Positions 33,900 through 45,740 of a stretch of DNA of 64,000 nucleotides are shown here, in pieces. The position numbers and the translations under genes are program-made. Under the pieces are notes generated by a model, which ran no database searches, had not been told where the DNA came from, and saw only the letters and a list, made by a program, of their open reading frames with translations. This DNA comes from Siphonodentalium dalli (taxonomy: Eukaryota > Mollusca > Scaphopoda > Gadilida > Siphonodentaliidae): assembly GCA_032622095.1 (NCBI GenBank), contig CP136069.1, positions 82,482,958 to 82,546,957 on the forward strand, written 5' to 3'. The first letter of the stretch is position 1. The number at the start of each line of letters is the position of its first letter.

Positions 33900-34490
33900 A
33901 TATTAATTTTACGCTGTCGGCTAAGAAAGATCTCCGCAGTATCTATACACTATATTGTGTTTGGCATGCATTTAGTCGCCCTTAATTAATTAGCTTGTGT
34001 TCGGTATTTCGATCTGACACTACTCGGCGATACCAACAACTCTTACTTTGGGTTGTGAGTGTGGATTATCATTGGTTTCAATGGATTATGATTTAAACAC
34101 TTTGGGTTCATGTGCTCTATAACCAATTTATACGACCAATCACGGAATGTGGGGCCATCATAACTGCCGATCTACCCAAATCTACACTCAACAAACTTCA
34201 AGTAATCAAAAACAAAACCTTGAGAATGACACTCTAACAAAATATACGAACCCCCATCAGGGCATTACATAATGCAGCCGACATACCCTTGCTCCACGTT
34301 AGACATCAAAATCTAGCGGCAAACACTCTAATCAGACTACAATTAAGGCAGCACCCTAATCGACGAACTCGAGCTCAGGAAAACACTACTGGCCAAAAAT
34401 AAAATAAAAACCAGGCCGCCGAGATTAGGGAACTTTGTGGGCTATGCCGGGATAATCCCCATCAATGGTCGCACCAATACACCCAAATTT
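33900..34490 (+). pseudogene. LINE reverse-transcriptase fragment in TRMT112 intron 1
   Basis: From about 34115, with one frame break, reads ITADLPKSTLNKLQVIKNKT-LRMTL ... IRTPIRALHNAADIPLLHV then RLQLRQHPN. The pattern L-x-KLQ-x-IQNKALR...TP-x-x-ALH-x-x-x-x-IP-L is the C-terminal region of jockey-like LINE ORF2. A stop and missing parts show decay. 33900-34100 itself holds no other feature. Confidence 0.65.
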
Positions 34491-34493
34491 AAT

Positions 34494-34692
34494 AAATGTG
34501 TCCCGCCATATCAAATCCAGTCGTAAGTTGGGATTTATTTACCCTGTGCCAATGATAAAAAATTGTTAGGCCAATGCATTCTCTTATATATGCGAGGCGA
34601 CCTATGGTCGACTCGCATATATATGAGAATGCATTGGCACAGGGTAAAAAAAATCCCGACTTACAACTGGATTTGATATGGCGGGTCACAAA
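34494..34692. mobile_element. Palindromic MITE with the CCAATGCATTCTCTTATATA core
   Basis: Outer arms GTCCCGCCATATCAAATCCA / TGGATTTGATATGGCGGG and an inner hairpin CCAATGCATTCTCTTATATA...TATATGAGAATGCATTGG. The inner core is the same as in the TTAA-flanked MITEs further right, but the outer arms are different. Confidence 0.7.
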
Positions 34693-34934
34693 TACTTAAC
34701 AATCAACAAACAAATACTGAAATAGGCCCATATCTCAAAAACTTAATAAACACGCGATGTCGATTAGGTTACCAAAAAATAATTATTTTTTTATTTATTG
34801 GGGATTTGGGAATGAACCCGGGAAGATTTGGAAGGGGCAGCACCCCTTCCCTACAACCCACTTAGGAAATTTTGAATGGGGTCAAAAGTACACTTATATA
34901 ATTTGTCCTGTCAATAGACTAAGACACTAAATTT

Positions 34935-35070
34935 GCTTCTAAATTTGCTTCTAAAAATAGGCACCTGGTGTGTTGTATAGTCCCAAGCATGTTCAAAGAG
35001 CATTGCTCGGCATGTTTCGGAGGCATACAATATAACATTGCTACTGTGCTATATTTCCTATATATATAAG
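34935..35070 (-). mobile_element. Single arm of the 55381-55662 palindrome
   Basis: TTCTAAAAATAGGCACCTGG...GTATAGTCCCAAGCATGTTC...TGTGCTATATTTCCTATATA corresponds to one arm of the palindromic MITE at 55381-55662. Confidence 0.7.
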
Positions 35071-35283
35071 ACACTAAGTCTTGTCAAAAAAGACAAGAAA
35101 ACTATTTTAAACCAGCAATGTCGTCAGACATGCCGGTCCAGGAAAATTGGTGATGGAAATGATCGTAATACTCGTAACATCATATGTTGGTGATAGCTAG
35201 CCAACTGAATACCTGAAAGCTAATTAATTAACGGTGAATGCACGCCGAACACAAGAGTGTACGGCGTGAAATTATTATAAAAA

Positions 35284-35966
35284 AAAGAACGAGTCATTTT
35301 GGGGTAATTTGGCAAAAAAACATGGCCGCTAGCAGCCATCTTGGATTTCAAAATTCAATCCATTAGCACGGGCTACAGGTCGTACTGATCGTCATGAAAT
35401 TTTATGGATGTTAATATTGACATGTAGATGGGAACGAGTCATTTTGGGGTTGTTCGGCCAAAAAACATGGCCGTCAGCAGCCATCTTGGATTTTACTCTT
35501 TGCATGACTAAATCCTTTGGCACGGGCTACAGGTCGCAGCTTCGGTTGGATCATCATGAAATTTGTCATGGATGTTAATATTGACAAGTAGATGGTAACA
35601 ACTCATTTTGGGGTTGTTCGGCCAAAAACATGGCCACCAGCAGCCATCTTGGATTTTACTCTTTGCATGACTAAATCCTTTGGCACGGGCTACAGGCTAT
35701 CATGAAATTTGTCATGGATGTTAACAATGACATGTAGATGGGAACGAGTCATTTTGGGGTCGGTCGGATAAAAAACATGGCCGCCAGCAGCCATCTTGGA
35801 TTTTACTCTTTACATGACTAAATCTTTTGACACAGGCTACAGGTCATATCTTTTGTGCTTTGAATAACTAGGCCTTTCAACTTTCCACATTCCTAATCAC
35901 TCCATTGACTGTAGCACATGAAATTATTCCCTTTCCAAGTTGAGCTACAGTGTCATTGACACTTTC
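35284..35966 (-). mobile_element. Truncated, inverted copy of the pearl-like element
   Basis: About four ~160-bp units on the minus strand (for example AGCAGCCATCTTGGATTTTA, CATGACTAAATCCTTTGG), ending at the left flank GTTGAGCTACAGTGTCATTG. The 3' flank and hairpin are missing at 35284. Confidence 0.8.
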
Positions 35967-36109
35967 ATTTTAATTTGTTTTTGGTTGTGTTCGGTTATGT
36001 TCGGTATTCATAGTGACCCTGTCTTTTTGCAGAGCTCAAAAGTGATATAAATTCAATAAATTGTTGGATAAACTACTTACTATTCTGTTTAAAATAGGTA
36101 AATGGACAA

Positions 36110-37320
36110 TCGGAGTGTGTACCAGACAATTGTAATCGAGTTTCAGGTGAAATTTTGTCAACTATAAATGAAATAAAATTCCGTTTTGACTTTTGTTATG
36201 TGGCCACCATTTTGATATCGATAAATGACCCCATCGAACTTTGCTTTGCTTGTGTAACCATTTATACATTAAAATTGTGGAAAACAAACAAATATCAATA
36301 CACAATACACATTGGCATTAATGTTGGACAAGGCTGTATTCCATGTTATTATTTTTTTGAAGGTAATAATCATCTGAATAGGTAGCCTATTTTTGTGCAT
36401 AAAAAAACTGAAGAAATATTCATTAACTTTCATTAACTCAGGTGCCATGTGATAGGTAATCCAATTGGCTATGGAATGCATATTTTTATTATATTTTTGG
36501 TTGCCGTTTTGATTGTGTTATGACTTAGTAAATGCCACTACCCTGCAAGAATCAATGTTGTTTACATTGTGCGGCAATGGTATGGAGTGAATAGTATGAG
36601 AAGTTCTGCCAGCATGACTATGAATTAAGTTCTCTAACCACAGTAGTATTCTTAAATGTGCATTAACTGCCCAAATTATCAATTTGATTGATTATAATGA
36701 TCTGGCTAGCGCCTCTAGGGGAAGTTCTGCCCAAATTTTAAATTTGATTGGATATGGGTGGTGTTAAGAATCTCCAGGGGAATTTCTGCCCAAATTCTCA
36801 GGAAACAACAATGCTAGTAGTACACGTGTTGGCACCAACAGAAGTCTAGTCAGACCTGTCACTGAACAAACTTGTGATTTTTGAACCAGACATTTGTATT
36901 TGAGTTTGAGGTGCAATTTTGTCAACGATAATTGAAACAAATTTTGTTAAACTTAGTGTTGTGGTGGCTGCCATTTTGATGAATGACCGTACCGAATTAT
37001 GATTTGATTATGTAACCATTTAGACATTAAAATGTTGGGTGAATAATAAATAACAGTGCACAATGAACATTGATATTAATCATAGACATGGCCAAATTCC
37101 AAGTTAAAATTTTTTTGTAGGTAATAATCATCTGAATAGATAGTCTATTTTTGTGCATAAAAAACTGAACAAATATTCAATTAACTTTCATGCCATGTAA
37201 TTGGTAATCCAATTCGCTATGGAGTGCATATCTTTATTTTTATTTTGGTAGGCATTTTAATTGTGTTATGACTTAGTTAATGCCAATGCCCTTCAAAAAT
37301 CAATGTTGTTGACATTCTAC
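36110..37320 (+). repeat. Direct duplication of about 450 bp
   Basis: 36110-36570 and 36870-37320 are diverged direct copies: GTGGCCACCATTTTGAT / GTGGCTGCCATTTTGAT, GGTAATAATCATCTGAATAG, GTGCATAAAAAACTGA, GGTAATCCAATT(G/C)GCTATGG. The ~300-bp spacer (36571-36869) has its own small repeat (AAGTTCTGCCCAAATT). Open frames inside are not conserved between copies. Confidence 0.65.
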
Positions 37321-39230
37321 TCATATCCCGCCCAAAGACATTAACATTTGTCTCACAAAAGAGAACAACAAGAATTTCAAGAAAACAACTGATTGTTGTG
37401 TTGATAATATGAAATCAATTCATTAATAATATATTGTGAACAACGTTTTAGGCTAGACAACTTCCTGTTTACATTGTTTGAGCATGTTCATGTAAATCTG
37501 CGGGTCAAAGAAAGCCCAAGATTGAGGTACATGTACTACATGTATTCCTTGATTTAGGTACAACACATCAACTTGATTTAGTTTAACTGAACCATGTGAT
37601 TAGTTACCAGGACCAAATGCCACCCAGGCACTCAATTATGCAGCTCTCTTGTAATTATTCTCTCAGTTTAGATTGTGGTGGCACATCTTTCTCAGAGCAC
37701 AATATTGACACATCAACAGGCCCAAGACATACACCATAATAGGTCTTTCTATTACTTTATAATAACATAACTTGCATGATATTAATTCAAATCTCACTTA
37801 AATATTTGGTCATACACCTCAGGACCTAAGACACATACCGGTACATGTATCTCACATGCGCCTCAGACACATTGCACAGGGTGTAAATGTTCCTCAGACA
37901 CCCCTCAACTGCACTGAAATATAAAGTCCCACACCACACTGAAAATGGTACCACAGGCCAGACCTTGACTGAGGTACCACACCTCAGCATTCAAATTGGC
38001 ATATGCATGCTTGTAAGTTTGATACACCCAAACAAACCAGTAGATAATTTCATGTGCTTTTTAGTGCCCATCCCAGAAGGGTGTTTGATATGGTAGACAT
38101 GCAGTCATCTTTATACTGTCTGTATACATACTAGTAACTATGCATGAACACTATGAATCCTTGATTGACTGGGGAGAGGAACTTTGTTGCTACTTAATGT
38201 AAGCATAGTATATAGTATAAATTTAACGATTTTGATGTGTTTACATGCCAATTACATCCATTAAAAAAAAATAGACCATTCCAATGCACTTTTATAACTG
38301 AGTGGGAACTTCCATATTAGTATACAATGTACATGTAGAAATGGTTATGTGATAATAACTGGCAGTCTGTCATGTCCTTCTATACTACCGGTACTGTACA
38401 ACTCAACTTCTCAAGATCACCTTATATGTATTTGTCCGACTCCAGTTTTATCTATTGTAGTATTGATGCTTGGGCACAGGAAGTTGCATTATTACTTTGA
38501 TACAGGATAGTTTTGTATTCTAATAAAAATTAACCCTTGGTCTTGCCCAAGATCTGTTACCTGTATATCTGGCGATTGTCTCCGTTGTTGTCTCTTGTCA
38601 ATCAACCTCCGGTTAAATTTTTAAAAATATGCTAATGATTTCTCAGGTATATACAAGTTTTCAACCAATCATTCTACATTTATTAGTGTTATTGCTAGAA
38701 ACCAAATATATAACATACAATCTCCACATATCCTAACTGTATATAGACAATTGATTTTACAAGCTTTTTGTCCCTTAATACACCAACACGACTATCAGAC
38801 TAATGTAGGAGAGATATTACTACACTGAATTATGGATGGAAAGCACATTAGCAGTGTCTACAGACATTGTTTGGCAACTTCAGGGTGACATAATGAGTTG
38901 ACAGATTTTTTTTTCCGAAGTCCGAATTAAAAAAAATTGACCAAAAAAAAAAATATGATGACAAACAGCTGTTAAAAATTGCATATCCAACACACTGAAA
39001 TTGGCAGATCCTCGATGTCTAAGAAAATACTTTGATAATCCTGTGTGGGATTGTGATCGTTCTATATATAGTAGGTGGCGACCCTAGTCGACTATGCAAT
39101 ACCATAGTTGTTTCAACACTACTACGAATTCATAACTACATCAATATTTAACACATTTACCTTGTTTTATTCACAAACAATTGTCATAGTGAATATTAAA
39201 CAATTAAACAGTGATTTATTTGGGAACTAT
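37321..39230. other. TRMT112 intron 1, nothing recognised
   Basis: About 1.9 kb of AT-rich intron without a recognisable exon, RNA gene or clear repeat, apart from A- and T-runs near 38265 and 38910-38950. Confidence 0.4.
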
Positions 39231-39770
39231 TTTTTATGTGTACCGATACCATAGTATGGTACACATATAGTGTCAACATCCGGATTGACCACTCGTCGTT
39301 CGTCTGTCTAGATGTCCTTCCATCCGCTCATATATCTCAACCATGGGTGAATGGATATCAATGAAATTTGGTATGCATGTTTGTCATCAGGAGGGTTTTC
39401 AAAAGAGGGTTCATTGATGTTGTTCACATTTTCTGATCAAGAGTTATCCCTCTTTGTTTATCTGAAATGTTGGATTTCCGTCTGTCCACTCTTATATCTC
39501 AACCATGGGTTATCGGATCTGAAATTGGTATGCAGATTTGGCATCATGAGGGGTTCAAAAGAGGATTCAATGATGATGTACACATTCTCCGTTCAAGAGT
39601 TATCTCTCTTTCTTTATCTGAAAATGTCAGATTTGTTTGTTAGAATTGTCAAGTAATTTGTTTGTTCATCACATTTTTTTTCACAATTTGGTTTCTGACC
39701 CTGCCCATATTTAAATTTTCACCATGGGGGGTATCCAGGCATCCATGGTGCAACCTCTTGTTAATAATCA
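39231..39770 (+). repeat. Two-unit tandem repeat element
   Basis: A short hairpin GTGTACCGATACC-ATAGTATGGTACAC opens it. Two units follow with CTCATATATCTCAACCATGG / CTCTTATATCTCAACCATGG, GAAATTTGGTATGCA and TTCAAAAGAGG, spaced about 180 bp. It ends near GGGTATCCAGGCATCCATGG. Confidence 0.5.
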
Positions 39771-40029
39771 GGAGGAAATATTTTTACAATTGGTGCATTT
39801 TTCATGCTAAATTAGGGCATGAAATGAGTGGTGGAAGCCGGGGTCTTATTGACTCTGAATTGGCCAACTTTTCAAACTTGCCTATATTATTATTATTGCT
39901 GATTAAAGTAATGGATAATTGTGTATTTGTGTATATGTGTCTATTTTTATCTGTGTGGATTTTATTAAGAATTTCCAACAAATATTGTCACAGTTATTCT
40001 AATTGAGATATGTTCAGCTTGGATATTTA

Positions 40030-40467
40030 CAAGCCTGGAAATAATGTGTCTGTCATTTGCAGAATGAGGTCCCCAGAGGATGAATTTAGTGATAATATCC
40101 CGCACAGCAGGATAGCATCACCAAATTCACCATTTGATGACCTCATTCTGCTTAGGCCTCATATTCTCGGAAGTAGTCTCAAATTAACATTGTTTTTAGT
40201 TACTTTTTCCCTTCTGTTCAGTTTCTATATCCCCTAATTTGCCGAAGATAAAATGCATAATCGAGGTGACTAATGGTGAACATCACCAACTTCAACCGGG
40301 GAACTTCAATCTGATCCTAGGTCACCCATAGCAGTTGAGACCTAAGCAGAATGAGGTTCCCAGAGGGTGAATGTGGTCATTCTAGCCCACCATGCGGGAT
40401 AGCCTCACTAAATTCACGCTCTGGAGACCTCATTCTGCAAATGACAGACAAAATATTTGCAGTCTTG
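40030..40467 (+). mobile_element. CAAGCC-family hAT-like MITE
   Basis: CAAGCCTGGAAATAATGTG to CAGTCTTG, both hairpins present. Flanking octamers GATATTTA and GCTATTTT match poorly (5 of 8), so the duplication has decayed. Confidence 0.75.
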
Positions 40468-40575
40468 GCTATTTTAATAGCAGCTTGTTATTCTCGAGTA
40501 TTTTGTGAACTGAAAATGTGCTATTACATGTATGCCAATGGTGGATAAATGGTGGATAAACAAAGCATCCTCACT

Positions 40576-40707
40576 TACAGTAACGCTCTTAGTAATCGAG
40601 GAGAGCTTTCCGATGAATGGCAACAATCCATATTTCCGACTAAATCCTGAAAAGTTACCCATAATTCTGCTGTGGTTAAGAAGTCGATTACTTAGAGCAT
40701 TACTGTA
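40576..40707. mobile_element. TACAGTAATG-family MITE next to TRMT112 exon 2
   Basis: TACAGTAACGCTCTTAGTAA to GATTACTTAGAGCATTACTGTA, with most of the left arm deleted. The right terminus is 26 nt before the first base of TRMT112 exon 2, where a branch point is expected. Confidence 0.75.
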
Positions 40708-40733
40708 TCTTATTTTTTTGTTTATCTCAACAG

Positions 40734-40835
40734 GCTAGTAAAAAAGAAGTAAAAGAAGTTGACTTCAATCCTGAATTCATATCTAGGATGATTCCAAAAA
40801 TAGATTGGTCTGCTTTATGCAAGGCTGCAGAAGAT
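40734..40835 (+). CDS. TRMT112: TRMT112, exon 2
   Basis: Acceptor TTTATCTCAACAG, donor GAT|GTGAGT, both phase 0; 34 codons. It encodes ASKKEVKEVDFNPEFISR then MIPKIDWSALCKAAED. The R-MIPK-(I/V)-(D/E)-WSA segment is the most conserved stretch of the family. The first zinc-ligand cysteine of fungal homologues, before the FNP, is absent (EVDFNP), so metal binding through the zinc ribbon is unlikely; animal homologues are often incomplete in this way. Confidence 0.96.
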
Positions 40836-41149
40836 GTGAGTATTCTAGTTGTATGGAAAAGAACAGAATTTGAATCCCATCCCTAACAAAACTGAAAGAG
40901 GGCTTTATACTTTTTGTTTTGTTTTCCCTACTCGAGTTTAGTGGAGTGACTAATCTCTCAATCCATGCATTCACAATACAAGTTAATATAACAGAATCCA
41001 CAGGCACACTGCCAAAGCCAAACATGGCAAACTAGCTATCAGTCTATGACTTGTTAATTGATGTCCTATCATCTTAGGTATTTCTGAGAACTCTGCTGTT
41101 ATTGGGATATGATGGCTATAAAATTTCATACTCTTGTGTTATTAAAGGG
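40836..41149. other. Start of TRMT112 intron 2
   Basis: About 310 bases after the donor with no recognised feature. Confidence 0.35.
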
Positions 41150-41193
41150 GTACTGTACACTAAATCCGGTCTTGTATGGGACCATCTCCTTTT
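41150..41193 (+). pseudogene. First half of a split unknown coding fragment
   Basis: Reads VLYTKSGLVWDHLL in the frame that resumes at 43867 after the inserted element. The same peptide pattern (YPKSGHLWDHLILYSTEY) is continuous on the minus strand at 60850-61029. The parent protein is not recognised. Confidence 0.5.
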
Positions 41194-43866
41194 TAGCTCA
41201 CCTGAGACGAAGTCTCCGGTGGAGCTATAATCACCACTCCTCGTCCGTCGTGCCGTCCGTCCGTGTTTACTAATGACTACTTATGTGGCTAAGATTGTGT
41301 AAAATGGATATTTATGTGCATAACTTCCGTTGCGTGGCTAGCCACGTAACAGCTTTCAGATGGACGTTCTAAAATGATCTATTTGGCCTAATCAGCATAT
41401 TTAATTTTGTAGTCACTCAAAATTTGGAGAAAAAAAGTCCATCGATTTAGACATCCATGACCCGTCAATAGGAGATGTCGGACACTGACAAGACATTTAT
41501 GTGGCTAGCCACCCAATCACGGACCTGTCAGTTTCTCCTATTCCACTGTCCCAGTTGCTGTGAGCAAGTTTTTGAGTTTTAATCAGCTTCTTCTGCTATA
41601 ATTCCAACATGTTATGAATCCATAATCTGGAGTTTTATCACTATCTACTACTTGATAGCCACTTAAAATTTTATGGCTACTTGAGAAGCCACATAAAAAG
41701 TAAAGCCACATTACCATTTCTAGCCACATAGGTCGAAGCCACATATCTACCCATTTGTTGGTACGTCCGTCCGTCCGTCCATCCGTTCGTCAACAATTCT
41801 TTAAACATCTTCTCCTCTGAAACCATCAGACCGATTGGGTTTATATTTGGTGTGGATGTTCCCTAGGTGACTCTTTTTCAGATTTGTTCAAATGAGGTCA
41901 CCAAGTCAAATAGTTTTGATGTCAGGACCATAACTATTTTTCCACATAGTAATTCTTAAAACGACTTCTTTTCTGAAGTTGTCAGGCCGAATGGGTTCAT
42001 ATTTGGTATGAGGGTACCTTTGGTGACTGTGGTTCAGATTTTTTAGATTTAACTTATTGCTCAATTTAACCACAAACAACAATTATATATATTTTATTTT
42101 TAATAAATAATATTTTTTTATTAAATAAAATATTTTTATTTAAATAAAATAAAAAACATTTATATTAAAATTTTGAAGAACTTATGACATTACATCTTCA
42201 GGGGGTAGGTACCTCTAGTCACCCCACTAAATTTGGTTGAAATCAGGGGTCTGGGAGAAAACATGAACAGACAGATGTACAGAAATGTTCAGTAAATTCC
42301 TTTTAATATCTGTGCATTCCCAATTACAAGCCAACTCTGCTCTGAACTGCCAGGCTGATACACATGACACATGTTGTTTATAATCAGGGCCAGATAGATA
42401 GATAAGAGAACTTCTGGGGGGTATATTGGATTAAAACTGTTGGTCTGTCGGAGTGTCCTTCCATCCATTGTTCTGTCCATCCATCCATCAACAATTGTTT
42501 TCTTCTCGAGATCTATATGAATTCCCTACCTGTATGTGACTCACATTCAAATACGTTCATCAGGTCAAATAGGAGGGATGCCAGGGCCATAACGTTTTCC
42601 CTCCATAGTAATTCTAACAACTATTACTTCTCAAGAACCATCAAGTCTATTTAGCTTATATTTGTGTATGCAGGGTCCTTGGGTGGCATGTTTAGATCTG
42701 TTCCAATGGGGTCCTCTTTGGAAAATCAATTAACTTCAACTCTTAAAAGCGAATGTTTAATTTATAAGTTGAATAGATATCAGAGATGGGGATTCATGTT
42801 TGTTCAAATAGGGGCAGAGGTAAGAGATTTAGTTCTGCCCCACCCACACTACCTGTATCTATGCTGTACGCTACTGGTATAATAAGATAATGTCATATTC
42901 TTGCAGGGATGTCCCCACAGTGTTGGGGAGGTGATTTACAGATTTGTTCAATGAAATGTTATTTTTGAGCTCACCTAAGACGAAGCTATAGTCATCACTT
43001 CTCATCTGTCACCTGTTCATCTGTCTGTCCGTCCATCAATCTGTCAACAATTCTGTGAACATCTTCTCTAGATCATAAGACTGAATGGGTTCATATTTGG
43101 TATGAAGGGTCCTTGGGTGACTGGAGTTCATATTTGTTCAAATGGGGTAACTTGTTTTAAATGGGGTTTCAAATTTATTCATATGGGGTCACCAGATTAA
43201 ATAGGGTGGGACCAGAGAGATAACTGTATGTCTCTATAGTAATACTTAAAATGTCTTCTCAAGAGAGGTTGGACTATTTAGCTTACATATAGTATGGAGG
43301 ATCCTTTAGTGACTGAGATTCAGATTTGTTAACATGAGGCAACCTGTTAAGAAATGATGGGGCTATGGGGACTTAACACTTTTGTGTCTATTAAAATACA
43401 AAATTCATTAAAACATCTACCTTGGAACTACCTGACTGATTAATCTGACATACATATATGGTGTTTTGGGTCCATGGATAATTGGGCTTCAAACATGTCT
43501 AAATAGTTTTATAAAAAGGTGCTTGTGAGATTGGAAATTTCCAACAATTGAGAAAGTTTGAGATGTCGGTTGTGAAATTCCAATCTAAGACTTGGGAGTC
43601 TGGAGCCTGGTCGGGAAGGGGCATGAGCTGGAGGAGGGGGGGGGGGGGGGGGGGGTGGGGGGGGGTGATCAGTAGCGTACAGTTGGTATTTTGAAAGTAG
43701 ATATTCGCCGATCTACATACATGAAGCCTCTCTATCCACATATCCTGTTTAGATCTACTTCTTTTAAAGTGATTATGAAAAGTTCTAACTGTTATGGTCT
43801 CCAAAGTCCCAGTCTTATCAGTCTTTGCAGTCTGGTGAGCGACCCCACAGTCTTTGACTGTCTTGT
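41194..43866 (+). mobile_element. Hairpin-ended Helitron-like element, copy C
   Basis: TAGCTCACCTGAGACGAAGT... to ACAGTCTTTGACTGTCTTGT, 2673 bp. It contains repeated TCAAATGAGGTCAC and TTCATATTTGGT phrases, a second 5'-like start at 42969 (GAGCTCACCTAAGACGAAG) and a long G-run (43637-43669). The host sequence on both sides joins without gain or loss when compared with the uninterrupted relative at 60985, so there is no target-site duplication. 41300-41740 holds a private GTGGCTA-rich insert. Confidence 0.75.
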
Positions 43867-43975
43867 TTACTCAACAGAATATGTGCAACAAATGAATGAA
43901 TTTGAGCCACAGATTAGTGCAAAATACACTTGTGTGCTCTATACACGATGCAAACGATATTATAATTATAATTGA
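43867..43975 (+). pseudogene. Second half of a split unknown coding fragment
   Basis: Continues in frame from 41193: YSTEYVQQMNEFEPQISAKY then CVLYTRCKRYY and a stop at 43973-43975. Compared with the copy at 60850-61029 it has mostly amino-acid-changing differences, so it is decaying. Confidence 0.5.
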
Positions 43976-44870
43976 AATTTATAGGTTGTCATAGCAACAT
44001 CAATTTCTCATTAAATATTTCTTCCCTCGAATTTAACAAATTTGTAAGTTTTTGCAAGTTATTAGTTTTTGTCACAAACATTTTGATAATGTTAGAATGG
44101 CGACATGAGCGATTTGGGGGCAGAAACATCATCCTGGGTGCATGAGTGACTGGTGTGCATGGGATGGTAAAATCTCACCATCGGGACAATATTTTTTACC
44201 CAGACACACGGCAAACCTCGTGTCTGGCTCAAATATCTTTCCCCATCGGGTAACATTCCCCATCCTATAGTTACACCACCACTCATCGAGGATAATAATA
44301 ATAATCTCATTCCAAATGAGTGGATAGGACAGTGGGCAACAGACACTCAGTAACAGTTTAATTAATTATAAACGTTCATGTTATTATTCCGAATACAAAT
44401 AATTTGTTTCATTTGTTTCATCATTGTTGTTGTTTTTATTCTTAAATGAAATTCAGATTCTGGAAACATAGAATTCACATCATAATAATGATATAAGATA
44501 TAGTCTATAGACACAGGATTTACCGAGCTATCCAAGATGATGGATTGCTTGCGATATTCCTACAATTAGCACTTATTTCTGCAATCTGCATGTCTACAAA
44601 TGGTTTCTACTAGGGAGTTTTTGGCGATAAACACACAAAATAGACATGTATTTTATAAAATTTTAATATTGACATTTAATTATAATATTTACTTTCCGTC
44701 AATACCGACGCTTTTGAAGCATACTTAAATACGGATATGGTATCCGGGAATATATACCGCAAATCTGCCTCGAGTGTTGGCAAAAGATTCGATTCGAGAT
44801 TCGATTCAATTTCGAATCATAACCATGATTCGAATCGATGTTGAATTTGCCGATTCGTCGGGCCCTAATT
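43976..44870. other. TRMT112 intron 2, one hairpin
   Basis: 44160-44290 holds an imperfect hairpin (CCAGACACACGGCAAACC...GTGTCTGG; GGGATGG...CCCATCC), perhaps a foldback remnant. The minus-strand frame over it has no family motif. The rest is AT-rich and unremarkable. Confidence 0.35.
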
Positions 44871-45740
44871 TTTATCTCCCGCCAAATTGAAAATTTGCAG
44901 GGGATATAGGAATGGGTTCCGTCCGTCTGTCCGTCCGTTAGTCCCGAATTTGTAAGAGTCATAACAAATCTCAATGGATTTCAAAGATATTTGGTATATG
45001 AGTTCACTTGACCAGTATCTAGAACGAGTTCGCAAACCAGGTCCGGTCGGATATTTAAGCAGACTTATTGGACTTCGTTTATTTTTTTGTGTGAAAATGG
45101 ACTCATAGGGCTCATTTCCACAAATGTCAACAGATTTAAAAGATTTTTGGTATATGAGTTCACATGACCAGTATCTAGAACGAGTTCGCAAACCAGGTCC
45201 GGCCGGATATTTTAAGCAGAGTTATTGGACTTTGTTTATTTTTTTGTGTGCATATAGATGACGTCACATGGCTCATTTCCACAAATGTCAACGTATTTCA
45301 AAGATTGTTGGTATATGAGTTCACATGACCAGTATCTATAACGAGTTCGCAAACCAGGTCCGGCCGGATATTTTCAGCAGAGTTATTGGACTGTTTATTT
45401 TTGTGTGTGCAAATAAACGACGTCACAGGGCTCATTTCCACAAATGTCAACGGATTTCAAAGATTTTTGGTGTATGAGTTCACATGACCAGTATCTAGAA
45501 CGAGTTCCGGCCGGATATTTTCAGCAGAGTTATTGGACTTTTTTTATTATTTTTGTATGCAAATGGACGACGTCACATGGCTAATTTCCACAAATGTCAG
45601 TACCTAAAATGAGTTCGCAAGCCAGGCTTTTTGACAAAATCCCACCTCTTGTTTAGCACATACTGAGAACGCAAACATTTTGAGAATGCACTTCCCCAAC
45701 TGCACAATTCGGCGGGGGATACCGTCGTCTGCGACTGCTT
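44871..45740 (+). repeat. Tandem-repeat element, unit about 165 bp
   Basis: Opens TTTTTATCTCCCGCCAAATT and a CCGTCCGTCTGTCCGTCC tract. Four to five units follow of TTTCCACAAATGTCAACGGA, GGTATATGAGTTCACATGAC, CAGTATCTAGAACGAGTTCG and GGTCCGGCCGGATATTTT. It ends GCACAATTCGGCGGGGGATA, the complement of the opening motif in character (CCCGCC/GGCGGG). A non-autonomous element with a tandem core. Confidence 0.65.

Noticed and set aside
36155-36385. Open frame as a small gene
   Set aside because: The diverged direct copy at 36900-37130 has stops and frame changes in the same region, so there is no sign of protein-level constraint.
44092-44346. Minus-strand frame with a methionine-rich start
   Set aside because: It lies over an imperfect hairpin in a TRMT112 intron and resembles no family that I know.
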